Shown here in pieces: positions 1 to 9,385 of a stretch of DNA of 64,000 bases (position 1 is the first letter of the stretch; every line of letters starts with the position of its first letter). A program made the position numbers and the translations under genes. The stretch covers positions 171,110 through 235,109 of the forward strand of contig JARKIF010000061.1 of NCBI GenBank assembly GCA_029378245.1, in the 5' to 3' direction. The stretch comes from Roridomyces roridus. Lineage: Eukaryota; Basidiomycota; Agaricomycetes; Agaricales; Mycenaceae. The notes under the pieces are model-generated. The model searched no databases. It saw nothing but the letters and a program-made list of their open reading frames with translations, and was not told the origin of the DNA.

Positions 1-148
1 ATCTGAATAGTTGCCACTCGCGAATATTCGCGAATACTGCTTACAAATACACGAATATTTGCCATCAATATTCGTGCGAATGCGAATATCAGTTTTCAAA
101 GTTTGACGAATATTCATATTCGCAAATATGTATTCGTGCTACACTCTA
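1..148. mobile_element. Right end of a hAT-like element (rest lies outside window)
   Basis: The first 148 bases are AT-rich and built from repeated gaatattcg/cgaata words in both orientations, the subterminal pattern of a hAT-type DNA transposon end. Read inward from base 148 the terminus is tagagtgtagcacgaata, which resembles the other hAT termini in this window (all begin TAG followed by a G/T-rich stretch). The acyl-CoA ligase reading frame starts immediately after it. The other end and the target duplication are outside the window, so the superfamily is inferred from the terminus only. Confidence 0.55.
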
Positions 149-540
149 GTTTGTGGTTTTATCTCGGGTTGGACGGCAGAACAATCTGGAGGCAGCAAAG
201 GAAGATATTATGCGCTCTGTTCGGGAGACCAAGGTAAGTTAATTTAAACCGAACGCTCCAAACACTCATCTTGTCTTGCTTGCAGTCGGAATACAAATGG
301 CTGAACGATGTATTTTTCGTGGAGAGCATTCCACGCCTGCCTTCCGGGAAGATCATCGCAAAGCAGTTGAAGGCGATGTTGGACGGGGCGAATCTTGTGG
401 ATGTCGTGATTATGCCTCCAACGACTCTGCCTGCGAGGTCGATGTGGGATGCTTCAGGTTCGAAATTATTCGAGATGATGGGTCTTTTTTCTACGATTTG
501 GAAACGCGTTGGGCATAAAGTATATCAGTGTGCTATCTGA
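149..540 (+). pseudogene. C-terminal remnant of an acyl-CoA ligase (AMP-binding enzyme)
   Basis: Two exon pieces (149-233 and 286-540) flank a 52-bp intron (gtaagt..tgcag). They encode a stretch reading LEAAKEDIMRSV and then FFVESIPRLPSGKI with the catalytic-lysine motif PSGKI, which is the C-terminal domain of 4-coumarate:CoA-ligase-like acyl-AMP/CoA ligases. In the family this lysine takes part in adenylation of a carboxylic acid with ATP. About 110 residues of an enzyme usually near 550-600 residues are present. The frame opens directly behind the hAT end, at the 'FVVL' strand that normally precedes this region, so the upstream coding part is either displaced by the transposon or lies beyond it. 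The tail after LDGA looks longer than usual. It could be a native gene neighbour of the polyketide synthase at 9.6 kb, but linkage is the only support. Confidence 0.7.
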
Positions 541-565
541 AATCGGAGTTTACTACATGCACCCC

Positions 566-2071
566 TCACTGCGGCCATAGCTGCTCCAGGAAATCCTCCC
601 CATCCTGAGCATTGAGGAATTTGACGTCAAATCCATCATCCTCTAGATTTTGAATCCCTTCTTTCAACCTCTCCGGCACCAGATCACCGTCCAGGTCCGC
701 GCAGAACAGGCGGACATGATGTAGACGAGGACGGGACTGGACCATCCGAAAGAAAGCTGTACCCCAATCGTGCTGGTCGTCGTACCATCCCAGTGCAATA
801 GAACGGAGATTGGGGCATACATTGGAGTTGGATTGCATTGCAGTGAAGACGGCGCATAGGCTTGCAACGTCTTCCTCGCAGATACCGTCCACGACGAGGT
901 GTTCGAGCGACGCAAATAATGTGAGAAGTGAAACGACGGCCTCTGCAGGCGAGTGCGCTGTAAACACCAACATCCGGAGCCGACAGGAGGAGCGGCGGAT
1001 GAAATTGGCGACGGCGTCCGCCGCAGTTGAATCCTCTACCCCCGCATCACATACGAGCAGGTTCTCGAGGGCTGGTGCAACGATGTGGGCTAGGATCCCA
1101 CTTACTTCCACGCGAAGCTTGCGGAGAAGGGGAAGCTCCACGACGACATCGCCGAGATTGGAGTGGAAGGCGTCGAAGCTGATGCTGCACTCAACCAAGT
1201 TGGTAGCGCTGCAGAGGATGTCGAATTGTTGAACAGCGGAGAAGACTCCGCTGTACCGTGTGATTTGGGCCCAGGGAATGGAGAATTGCGGCGAGTATCG
1301 TTCGAAGCCTAGGTTGGTAATGAGAACATCGCGTAGACGCGGTGCTGTGGTGAAGAGATCCCATTGCAGTGGCCACGGCTCGTCGCAATCAATGAGAAAT
1401 TCGATTTTCTCCAGCTGAGGCAGGTTGCCTTTCGTCACTTGCAGGGATTTGAGAAACACCTCGGCGGACTGTATATCGGGGAGTTGGATGCGGAGTGATG
1501 CCCAACGATGGCAAAGTGGTAGGAATAAATCCCACGGGAAGCTACTCTGGGTGTCCTCCTCACGCCAATCGAAGTTGATGTGAAGCGGCGCGTGGCCGGC
1601 GTGGATAAGCTGGGTTTCAATCATAGCTCGGGGAAAGTAGTGCGAAAGGTAGGGAGCCTGGATGAGCGTGAAAGAGTTCCAGAGTGAGGGATATGTGAGA
1701 GCGATTTGCCGCCACGACCGACAGATATGGCCGAGTCTCCACGGAGGCTCTGGGATTATCGTCTCGTCGAGCAAGGTTCGCGTTTTGCGCGGCACCCTGC
1801 TGAATATCTCGCAGACCAGCTCCGGAGGAAGACGCCTCACTGGGGCAATGACCGCCTTGTACAGTCGAGCTTGAAAGAAGAGTTTGTCGCGTTCCGCCAT
1901 TAGTTTCAAGTCCAACGCGGGTCGGCGCTCGTGGATCTGAGCTTCCAATGTGTCTATGCGGGCTTCCAGCTCCGATACGAGCCGCTTGATAGAAACGACC
2001 TCGAAATCAAGCGGTCGTGTGTCGCCTTTGAAGAGATGCTCGTGGACAAGGTCAAAGGCGCCGCGGGCCAT
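566..2071 (-). CDS. F-box / leucine-rich-type protein, 501 aa
   Basis: Uninterrupted 501-residue frame beginning at an ATG. Residues about 25-70 form a heptad-rich helix (SELEARIDTLEAQIHERRP), followed by an F-box-like motif (LPPELVCEIFSRV..., then GHICRSWRQIALTYPSLW). The rest resembles the variable leucine-rich C-terminus typical of the very large Agaricomycete F-box families, with a conserved end of the form KEGIQNLEDDGFDVKFLNAQDGEDFLEQL. F-box proteins of this type are thought to be substrate adaptors of SCF ubiquitin ligases through Skp1 binding; the substrate cannot be predicted. It is the intact relative of the broken copy at 3404-4530, which shares the motifs YSPQxSIPW and LVECSI. Single exon, no visible lesions. 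Confidence 0.85.
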   Translation of the reverse strand: MARGAFDLVHEHLFKGDTRPLDFEVVSIKRLVSELEARIDTLEAQIHERRPALDLKLMAERDKLFFQARLYKAVIAPVRRLPPELVCEIFSRVPRKTRTLLDETIIPEPPWRLGHICRSWRQIALTYPSLWNSFTLIQAPYLSHYFPRAMIETQLIHAGHAPLHINFDWREEDTQSSFPWDLFLPLCHRWASLRIQLPDIQSAEVFLKSLQVTKGNLPQLEKIEFLIDCDEPWPLQWDLFTTAPRLRDVLITNLGFERYSPQFSIPWAQITRYSGVFSAVQQFDILCSATNLVECSISFDAFHSNLGDVVVELPLLRKLRVEVSGILAHIVAPALENLLVCDAGVEDSTAADAVANFIRRSSCRLRMLVFTAHSPAEAVVSLLTLFASLEHLVVDGICEEDVASLCAVFTAMQSNSNVCPNLRSIALGWYDDQHDWGTAFFRMVQSRPRLHHVRLFCADLDGDLVPERLKEGIQNLEDDGFDVKFLNAQDGEDFLEQLWPQ

Positions 2072-2082
2072 CGGACTGTGTA

Positions 2083-3400
2083 ATGAAAATGAGCGCTAGG
2101 GACCTCGGACAGCGGAAAAGCCGCTGGTCATTACCTGAATCTCGAGAAGTAAGGTCGTCTTCAGCCTTCAAAGGATGTGGCACGTCATGGCGGAAAGCAG
2201 GTGACGCCATGATCCGGCCAAAACTGCATCCGAGCCCATCGTCTCTTCCTCCAGGGCCACCACGGCCTCAATTACAGCCCAACTCACGCTAACCCGACGT
2301 TTCTGCGGAGAGGGCGGATACAGAGCATGATTGGAGCTGCAAATGGGTGCGTCGGCTCGTTACTCGTCTTTGACCTTGAGATGGCTCAGAGACACTCAGA
2401 GACTCCGAGTAGTGTATTTCGTGCTGCTCAGTGTCTTGTGGGGGAGGATAGCCGTAGCCGCTCAATCCGGCTCTCGCTGGGCATTTGATTCCCGCCTGGA
2501 TTGCGGACGCCCGCATTACCTGACTCTTCCCCATCGTCGACCGCCGAAACTCCATCGGACCATCCCTAACTCCGTATTTTTGCCTTGCCATTTGTCTTCA
2601 GGGATTGGGATCCTGATCATCTACCAGACGCTCTGTGTTTTGGCCGCCTTCGACTCAAGGCCCATCCATCTCTCGTGCACCGCGCCGTCTCCACCCCCAA
2701 AAGTTCGACCTTGGGTACGATGGAATGTCCCTGGTGTGTTTCCCCCTGCCTCCTCTCACTCCGCCCAACCTCATTGCCGAGTCCAGGACGCACCCTTGTC
2801 GTTATTCTCTCCCCCTCCGCGTCCTCCCCGGGCACGTTGACGGACGGATCGGAGGCACGCCTTTTCAGACCATCATTCCTCCAGATCTTACCTCACTGGC
2901 TCCGGTACCATTTCACACAATGCACAACGCGCTCCAATCCGTTTCTATTCGTACCTTCGCCTTGTGCTAATTCTTCGTACAGATCATGCGAGACCTGCCG
3001 GGAGAAAGATGGGCCGGGTGATTGCAAGCGGCGTGCAATACATCTGACGGAAATAATCCACAGTACCAAGACGTGTTTGCCGTCGTTGCAGTCGAGGTAT
3101 CACTCCACCTCGGCGATGTCTTTACCCGTTCTTTACATTCGTGTGGGAGGGAGCGTGACACTTGGGGCGGTTCGTGGCGGAGGGGATGCGCCCCGTGTTT
3201 GCCGGACGCTTCGGTGCGCCTTGCGCCGCTGTCCCTCAGCACGGATGACGCCAGCGCCACATCTAGCGACTGGGGAAGACAGTGGTGGCTTTTTATGTCT
3301 CCAGGATCGTTACCGGTGCTGTTTAGCACGCCTCCATGAGTAAATCTTCATTTCAAGCTCATCCACATTTGCGTTACCAAAACAAGTACGCCGAATCAAA
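2083..3400. other. Non-coding stretch, no supportable gene
   Basis: Between two minus-strand F-box genes lie about 1.3 kb of C-rich sequence. Several overlapping frames of 60-250 codons are open on both strands, but they are proline/serine-rich, lack recognisable motifs and overlap each other. I see no splice-consistent gene, no long repeat and no RNA gene. Confidence 0.5.
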
Positions 3401-3403
3401 TTC

Positions 3404-4530
3404 TTACACCCGCAGCAGGGCCATATAAACTGCCGCTTCCGTTTCACCCAGATACTTGATATCCAATCCCTCCTTCTCCACGCATGCAATCCCGTCCTTG
3501 AATGCCGGTGGAATTGGCTTCTCGTCATCGGCACTCAACAAATGAGCCGAACGTAGGCATTGTGATCCAACGCTACGAGACTGTAGCATTCTGAACAGAG
3601 CTCGAGTTTCCTCCGCGGGAAAGGGTGCGTGGTCCCTCCATCCGAATCCGAAGCATTCAAGTTTGGGACATATGGTACTGTAGAGTTTCGATCAATTCGA
3701 AAATGCACGTGACTTTTTATTTTTCCGACAAATCTCCAAAAATCCGAAAAATTGAGAAAAAGTTAATGGCGCTATTTCCAGAAATCGGCCGTGACGCGTG
3801 ACATTCGAATTGATCGAAACTCTACAGTAGAGGCGACCGAATCCGTTGCGTGCAGCGCAGTGAACAAGGGTGTTATGTCCCCAAGTTCGGGAGACGGCAG
3901 GCCGCCGAAGCTCAACACGAGATGCGTAAGGGAAGGACATGCCTCGAGAAGGTCGACGAGCCCGGCAGCGGAGGAACCCTGGTTGATGACGAAGGTCCTT
4001 AAATGACACGAGGAGCGTTGGACGAAATAGACCAGGCTGGGTGCTACTGTTGGCACCACCAGATCCTCGAGCGCTGGCGCCGTAAAGTGATCCAAGATGT
4101 TGCTTCCTTCTACACAGAGACGGCGGAGTAGTGGGAGAACAACCATGATGTTTCCGTGTGTCGTGGTCACATCGTCGAAGCCTATGCTGCATTCGACCAG
4201 ATTGGCTGATTGGCGCAGAATGTTGAGCTGTTGAGAGGATTTGAAGACCCCGCGGTACCGGCGTATCTGGGTCCACGGGATGGATAATTGCGGGGAGTAT
4301 CCATCCCAAAGTACATCGGTGATGAGCAACTCGGATAGACGTGGAGCGACAGAGAACATGTCCCACTCGGATGCTGTGTCCGACGGTCGAATGGCGTCTC
4401 CAACAAAGAATTCGACCTTTGCCAACTGGGCAAGGCGACCCTTGGTCGCTTGAAGGAGGTGGACACTGGAGAACAGTTCGTTCGGTCATCAAGTTGTGGC
4501 ACTGGATTCGCAGGTGCTGCCAACGAGAAG
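3404..4530 (-). pseudogene. F-box/LRR-type gene, truncated, frameshifted and MITE-interrupted
   Basis: Minus-strand relative of the 566-2071 protein. The larger part (about 4425 down to 3830) carries motifs shared with the intact copy (YSPQLSIPW, LVECSIGFDD, RSSCHLRTFV). The C-terminus (3675 down to 3404) continues with KDGIACVEKEGLDIKYLGETEA and a stop. A 150-bp TA-flanked MITE separates the two; removing it and one TA joins the frames exactly (VAST to CPKLEC). There are two further lesions: a frame change near 4490 between the RWQHLRIQ segment and the LLQATKGRL segment, and loss of the whole N-terminus, including the F-box, upstream of about 4530. So the gene was probably dead irrespective of the MITE. 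Confidence 0.8.
3678..3827. mobile_element. Tc1/mariner-type MITE with perfect inverted ends
   Basis: A 150-bp element with perfect terminal inverted repeats of 24 bp (starting ctgtagagtttcgatc) flanked on both sides by TA (3676-3677 and 3828-3829), the target duplication of Tc1/mariner transposons. It has no coding capacity. Excision in silico with one TA restores the F-box reading frame around it. The ends are identical, so the insertion is probably recent relative to the other decay in this gene. Confidence 0.9.
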
Positions 4531-5060
4531 AATGGGGAAGTAACGGGTCAGGTCGAAAGCAGACTGTCGTTCGTCATTATTCTAATTTACATTCCCAGCC
4601 AACGTTTTGTGAACTGGGAATAGTGCATTGGTTGAACAGTTCAAGTTTTGAACCACCGATGCCGCTCGCACGGATCACACGGGTGTGAACTTTACGTCAA
4701 GGGGAAACACTCGCATACACCTCTTGCTTCTTACTCTCATCTTCGACGTTGTACACCCGTCCATTCGCTCGCATCCTGCTTGACTCGGCTTGACCGTTCC
4801 TCTTGTTCATTGAACGTCGTCGTCGAGTGGGTTTTCTCGATAATGAGTTACAGTACGACCCGTCATTAAAAATCTGCGTGATGTGCCAATGACTTGGCAT
4901 CTGCACAGATTTCGGCCCTCCCATGCCAATGACGCATGGATCTGCCTTGAACCATCCCACACCCTCTTCATCGTACCCTCCCCCGATCGTACCTGTGTCC
5001 TACACATCCATCCCAGGGCAAATCGGCGGCCGAATCGTTGTGGAGCCGTTCGGCGAGACT

Positions 5061-6838
5061 ATGATCTTGGCAGCGGAGGGAGAATTTCAACGATTCAATC
5101 AGGAAATGGTCTCTCTACAGGAACGTAGCCGGAGCACTGGGCGCCAGATTGTGGCATCTGGCGCCAAAATCCCGGAGCTGCCAGTCGAGATTCTTCGCAG
5201 AATCTTCATCGCTTGTGTGGCCACACAGTCGGTCGATGGAAGCCTGGGTGTGGACCTCAATTTTGTATTGACGAAGACGGGTCCGGAAGTGCGCTTGGCG
5301 CTTTGTCAAGTGTGCGTCCGATGGCGCGCCATTGTTCTCGGAACACAGGAACTTTGGAGCGACGTGCGCGTCCGATTCGTGTTCTGGGAGGCAGATCACG
5401 AAATCTCAAACTTTGGCCCAGCTTTTAGCCTCCTTGACACCTGGTTATCCATGGGCGGCCAGTGTCCTCTGAATTTGACGATGCTTTGGACAAATAACCA
5501 TCCTCGTATTCTCCAAACGCTCGTCAAATCCGCACCACGCATTCGCTCTCTAAAATTCTCCCCTATCCGGTGGAAATCTGTTCGATCTTTCCTACAGTTA
5601 CCTCCCGTGTCTTTAGAGCGGCTGGAAAAGATTTGCATAGACAATCTTTCGGACAGTATTGCCTCTGCGGCGAAGAATACCACGGTGTTTCTCACTGCGA
5701 CCCACCTGCGTTCTGTCAGTCTGCGAGGTTTTCCCCGCATGAAACTCGACACTCTCGCGATACCTTGGGGTCAATTGACTGAACTGTTCATCCGGGAAGG
5801 AAACGTGCCGATGACGGAACTGAACTTCATTCTTCCCCTCTGCGTAAATCTCGCACGCGCTGGACTGTTCATTTCAGACACACAGCCCACTCCCCAACGC
5901 ATGGCAATGCCGACATTATGTTGGTTGAAACTGGATTGCAATATATTGGATGACGCCGCCCAATTTTTGCACCACGTCTCCTTCCCTTCTCTCCTCGAAC
6001 TCGTCCTCAACTGCGACGTGTTTCCACGAACATCCACACCTCCGACACTTCCCCCGTTTTTACCGACTGTCCGCCGTTTGTCCATCACTCGGTCCAACCG
6101 CAAAGCTTACGATCCGACGTGTCCTTGGAATTGGCCCTTCGCTGCGCCGTGGCGAACATCCAGGCATCCGGTGCCCCTGCCTTGGCTCGCTGCATGCAAC
6201 CTCGCACAAGAAGTCTTCCTCCCACACTCTCCGCTCGGCGAGGAGCTGGTGACGATGATATCTGAAGGCGCTTTGTTACCGAACGTCCAGTTGCTCGTCG
6301 TCCCTACCCAGGACTTCGGCCTGGCTCTGTCGATGATCTGTGCGCGGTTGGGCAGTATCCAGTCCTCGACCATCACGGAGTTTGGGATCAGCGGTTGAGT
6401 CCGAGATTCGTGGAAGGTGAACATGAAGCCCAACGGCGTGGATGAATTGATGGCGGCTGGTGTATTCATTTGCGACGAGGTGGTGTTGAAAGGGCTCGAG
6501 GATGCGGTTGCCCCTCACCTTGGAGAGGTGAAGCTTCAACCTTCAACCTCCAATGGCGACAGAAATACTGACTTTATATTCAGATTGAAGACCGCGCACG
6601 TGAATGCTATAGAAACCGTGTGGGTCTGTACGAGTCTTGCCAAGAATTTGCAGAAGACGAGGAGTATGCGTCGGAGGGGGTCCCGGACTCTGGAGAATCC
6701 GAAGGGGATGTTTCTGAGGATGATGCTTTAGCCGCAGTGCACTCTGAAGATGAGGAAGAAAAAGAAGACGACGAGTGCGACTCTGACGGAGAGCAGGGCT
6801 CTGGAGCGTCGGGAGAGGAGGATTGTGATGACGACTAA
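5061..6838 (+). pseudogene. F-box protein, tandem copy A, with in-frame TGA
   Basis: Exon 5061-6527, intron 6528-6583 (gtgaag..ttcag), exon 6584-6838. An upstream in-frame ATG at 4923 is possible, but homology with copy B starts near FNQEM at about 5100. The F-box-like segment is LPVEILRRIFIACVATQS, followed by LCQVCVRWRAIVLGTQELWSDV. The body aligns with copy B throughout. At 6396-6398 the frame has TGA where copy B has CGA (LSGR), yet homology continues beyond it (DELMAAGVFICDE, the intron, then IEDRAR and a long Asp/Glu-rich tail to a shared stop). This is a CpG-to-TpG type change. It truncates the protein to about 445 residues and removes the acidic tail. The rest of the frame is undamaged, so the mutation looks young, or the short form may still be made. 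Confidence 0.75.
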
Positions 6839-7685
6839 TTTTGTTACGAATCTTGCCATGTTTGATTGTACTTTCTTGTAAACCATGATCTTGTCGTCCT
6901 CCAGTAAGGCTAGAATGTCCTGCTTTTAATTGCACCCGGGCAGTTTTACCAGACCATGGAATTACGATTGATTCGCACTGAACAGACCTAAGGCCTAATG
7001 CTTCAAAGATTACGGAAAAACATGCCTGCATCATCCGACCGATGTACCAATTCGTATCGTTTGGCTCTTACAGTTCTATTCGCATCTATGCGGAAAACAC
7101 AAAAAAAAAAATCTCAGTCGATAGCAGTCTTCGGCAGACATTGTTGGGAATTCGTGGTTATCTTATCAACACCGCATCGAGCTCGGGCATCGGCGCGGCC
7201 TCCCCGAATGTTCTGGATTGTTCTCTGTTTTCTCAGTCACCCTCCCATAGAATATTCTAGATACATTTTGTACTATATAAGCCTGCTGAATTGTAGGCGT
7301 TGGGCATCCGTTTGCTAACGCACTGATCCCTAACCGGAGTGTGATTGCAAACTTTCTCTTGTGTTCGCTCTCGCGCTCGGCAAATCTCAACATCCATAGC
7401 TGCTAAGTACGCGCCGAGATGCCGAGTTTCCATCATGATCAACAGAAATTGATCCGGTGCAAGTCCACGTCACCCCTTGCTTCTTACCTTCATCTTCGAC
7501 GGTGGACTCGCACTCATCCGTCGGATATCGCTGCTCCTCCTTCTACTCCCGCTTTCTTGTTCGCTGGACTATCGAAAGACACGGACTCGCTTCTCTCATG
7601 AGTATGTTACGACGTCAGAGACTCGCGGCAATGTAATGACTTCCACTCGACAGCTTCCACCGAGCTTCGCCGATTTTTTCAGGAA

Positions 7686-9385
7686 ATGGGTTCTCTGCGA
7701 GAGCGTCGCATAACTTCTCAGCGCCGGATTGCCGCACATCCTGTTAGGATTCCGATCAATGGTGTCCTTCCAGTCGAAATTCTTCGCAGAATTTTCATCG
7801 CTTGTGTGGCAGCACAGTCCGGCGATGGAAGCCTCGCAGTCCACCTGAACTTTGTCTTGGAGACTAGATCGGACGTGCGCCTCGCTCTTTGTCACGTCTC
7901 CTCCAGATGGCGTGCTGTCGTTATTCAAACACGGGAACTGTGGAACGACGTGCGCGTCCTGTTCGAGTACGATCAGACCACTGGCCAGATGCTGAACTCG
8001 CGTCGCATATTTGCCCTCTTTGACGTTTGGCTGTCCCTCTGCGATACGTGTCCGTTGCACCTGACGATGCTTGCGACACAAACCCATCCTCGAATCGTCC
8101 AAACACTTGTCCGATGCAAGCACCGCATCCGATCCCTGAAATTTTATCCTAGGCGGCCAGAGTCCCTGGGATCTATCATTCGCCTACCTCCCTACTCTCT
8201 GGAACATCTGGAAAAGATCGCCATTGACTGTCATGTTGCATCTTTGGTGCACAAGACCCCAGTCTTCATCGGTGCAACCCGCCTTCGCTGTGTCACGTTG
8301 AGAGGGTCCGTGAACCTCGCTTCGCTGACAATTCCATGGCAGCAGCTCACCGAATTGGACATCGAGCATGTGCACGTGCCGATGATGAAGTTGTACCCTA
8401 TCCTGGCCGTCTGTGTACACCTCATCCGTGCCGGATTGCTCATATCTGGCACAGAGTCAGCTTCCCGACGCATCCTCTTGCCCACTTTGCACTTTTTGAA
8501 ACTGCAATCCAGAATATTGGACGACGCCGCACCGTTTCTAGTTGAGAACTCCTTTCCATCTCTCAACGAACTCGTTCTCAACTGCGATGCGTTCACGCAT
8601 CCTCGGGACCCTATGCCGGTGATTCCATTCATCCATCCATCCGCACTTGTGCTTCCAGAGCCAATTCCCCCGCCGTTTCTCTCGACGGTTCGCCGTTTGT
8701 CGATTACTGGTTCCTGGCGGAGTCCCTATGGTGGATCCCGGCCATGGTTGCCAGGATACAGCACTCCAGTGCCCCGATCTTGGCTCGCTGCGTGCAATCT
8801 CGCAGAGGAAGTCTTCATACCACACTCCCCGCTGGGTGATGCACTGGCGATATTGATCTCGGAAGGCGCGCTGTTTCCCAACCTCCGGCTGCTCGTCATT
8901 CCTGAACAAGACTTTCACTGGGCTGTCCCAATGCTCAGAGCGCGTTTGAGCAGTCATCAGTTTTCGACCACCACTGAATTGGGATTGAGCGGTCGATTTT
9001 GGTGGATGGATGGCCCCGACGCGGACGTCCAACCCAAGACAGTAGAAGAATTGATGGCGGCTGGGGTTTTTATTTGTGACGAGATGGTGTCGGAAGGGTT
9101 CGAAGATCCGGTTGCTCCTTGTTGTGGACAGGTACAGTTGTTCATCTGTTCGACGCGAATGCTTACTCAAGTACTCATGCTTGAATATTACAGATTGAAG
9201 ACCGCGCTCGTAAATGCCGTAGGGCTGGTGTCGGACTCTTTGCCGTTGTCCATGAAAGGGAGTACTCGGAGGGAGACGAAGAAGACGAATACGAGGAGTA
9301 TGCCTCGGAGGGAGATCACGACTCTGGCGCATCGGGGGAGGAGGATTGTGATGAAGCCTACGACTCGGAGGGTGATGAGGATTAA
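7686..9385 (+). CDS. F-box protein, tandem copy B, 545 aa
   Basis: Exon 7686-9131, intron 9132-9193 (gtacag..tacag, phase 0), exon 9194-9385. The join gives 545 residues ending in an acidic tail (GDEEDEYEEYASEGDHDSG...). The F-box-like motif lies near residues 28-75 (LPVEILRRIFIACVAAQS; LCHVSSRWRAVVIQTRELWNDV). The long middle is leucine-rich with hydrophobic repeats such as LPTLHFLKLQ and FPNLRLLVIPEQDF. Homology to copy A runs slightly upstream of the ATG (RFFQEM), so a short upstream exon is possible. Predicted role: SCF ubiquitin-ligase adaptor; substrate unknown. It is the only apparently intact member among four plus-strand paralogues here (copies at 5.1, 21.3 and 25.4 kb). Confidence 0.85.

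Noticed and set aside
2331..3343. Overlapping frames of 100-250 codons on both strands
   Set aside because: No motif, no consistent intron structure, and composition looks like C-rich spacer rather than coding.
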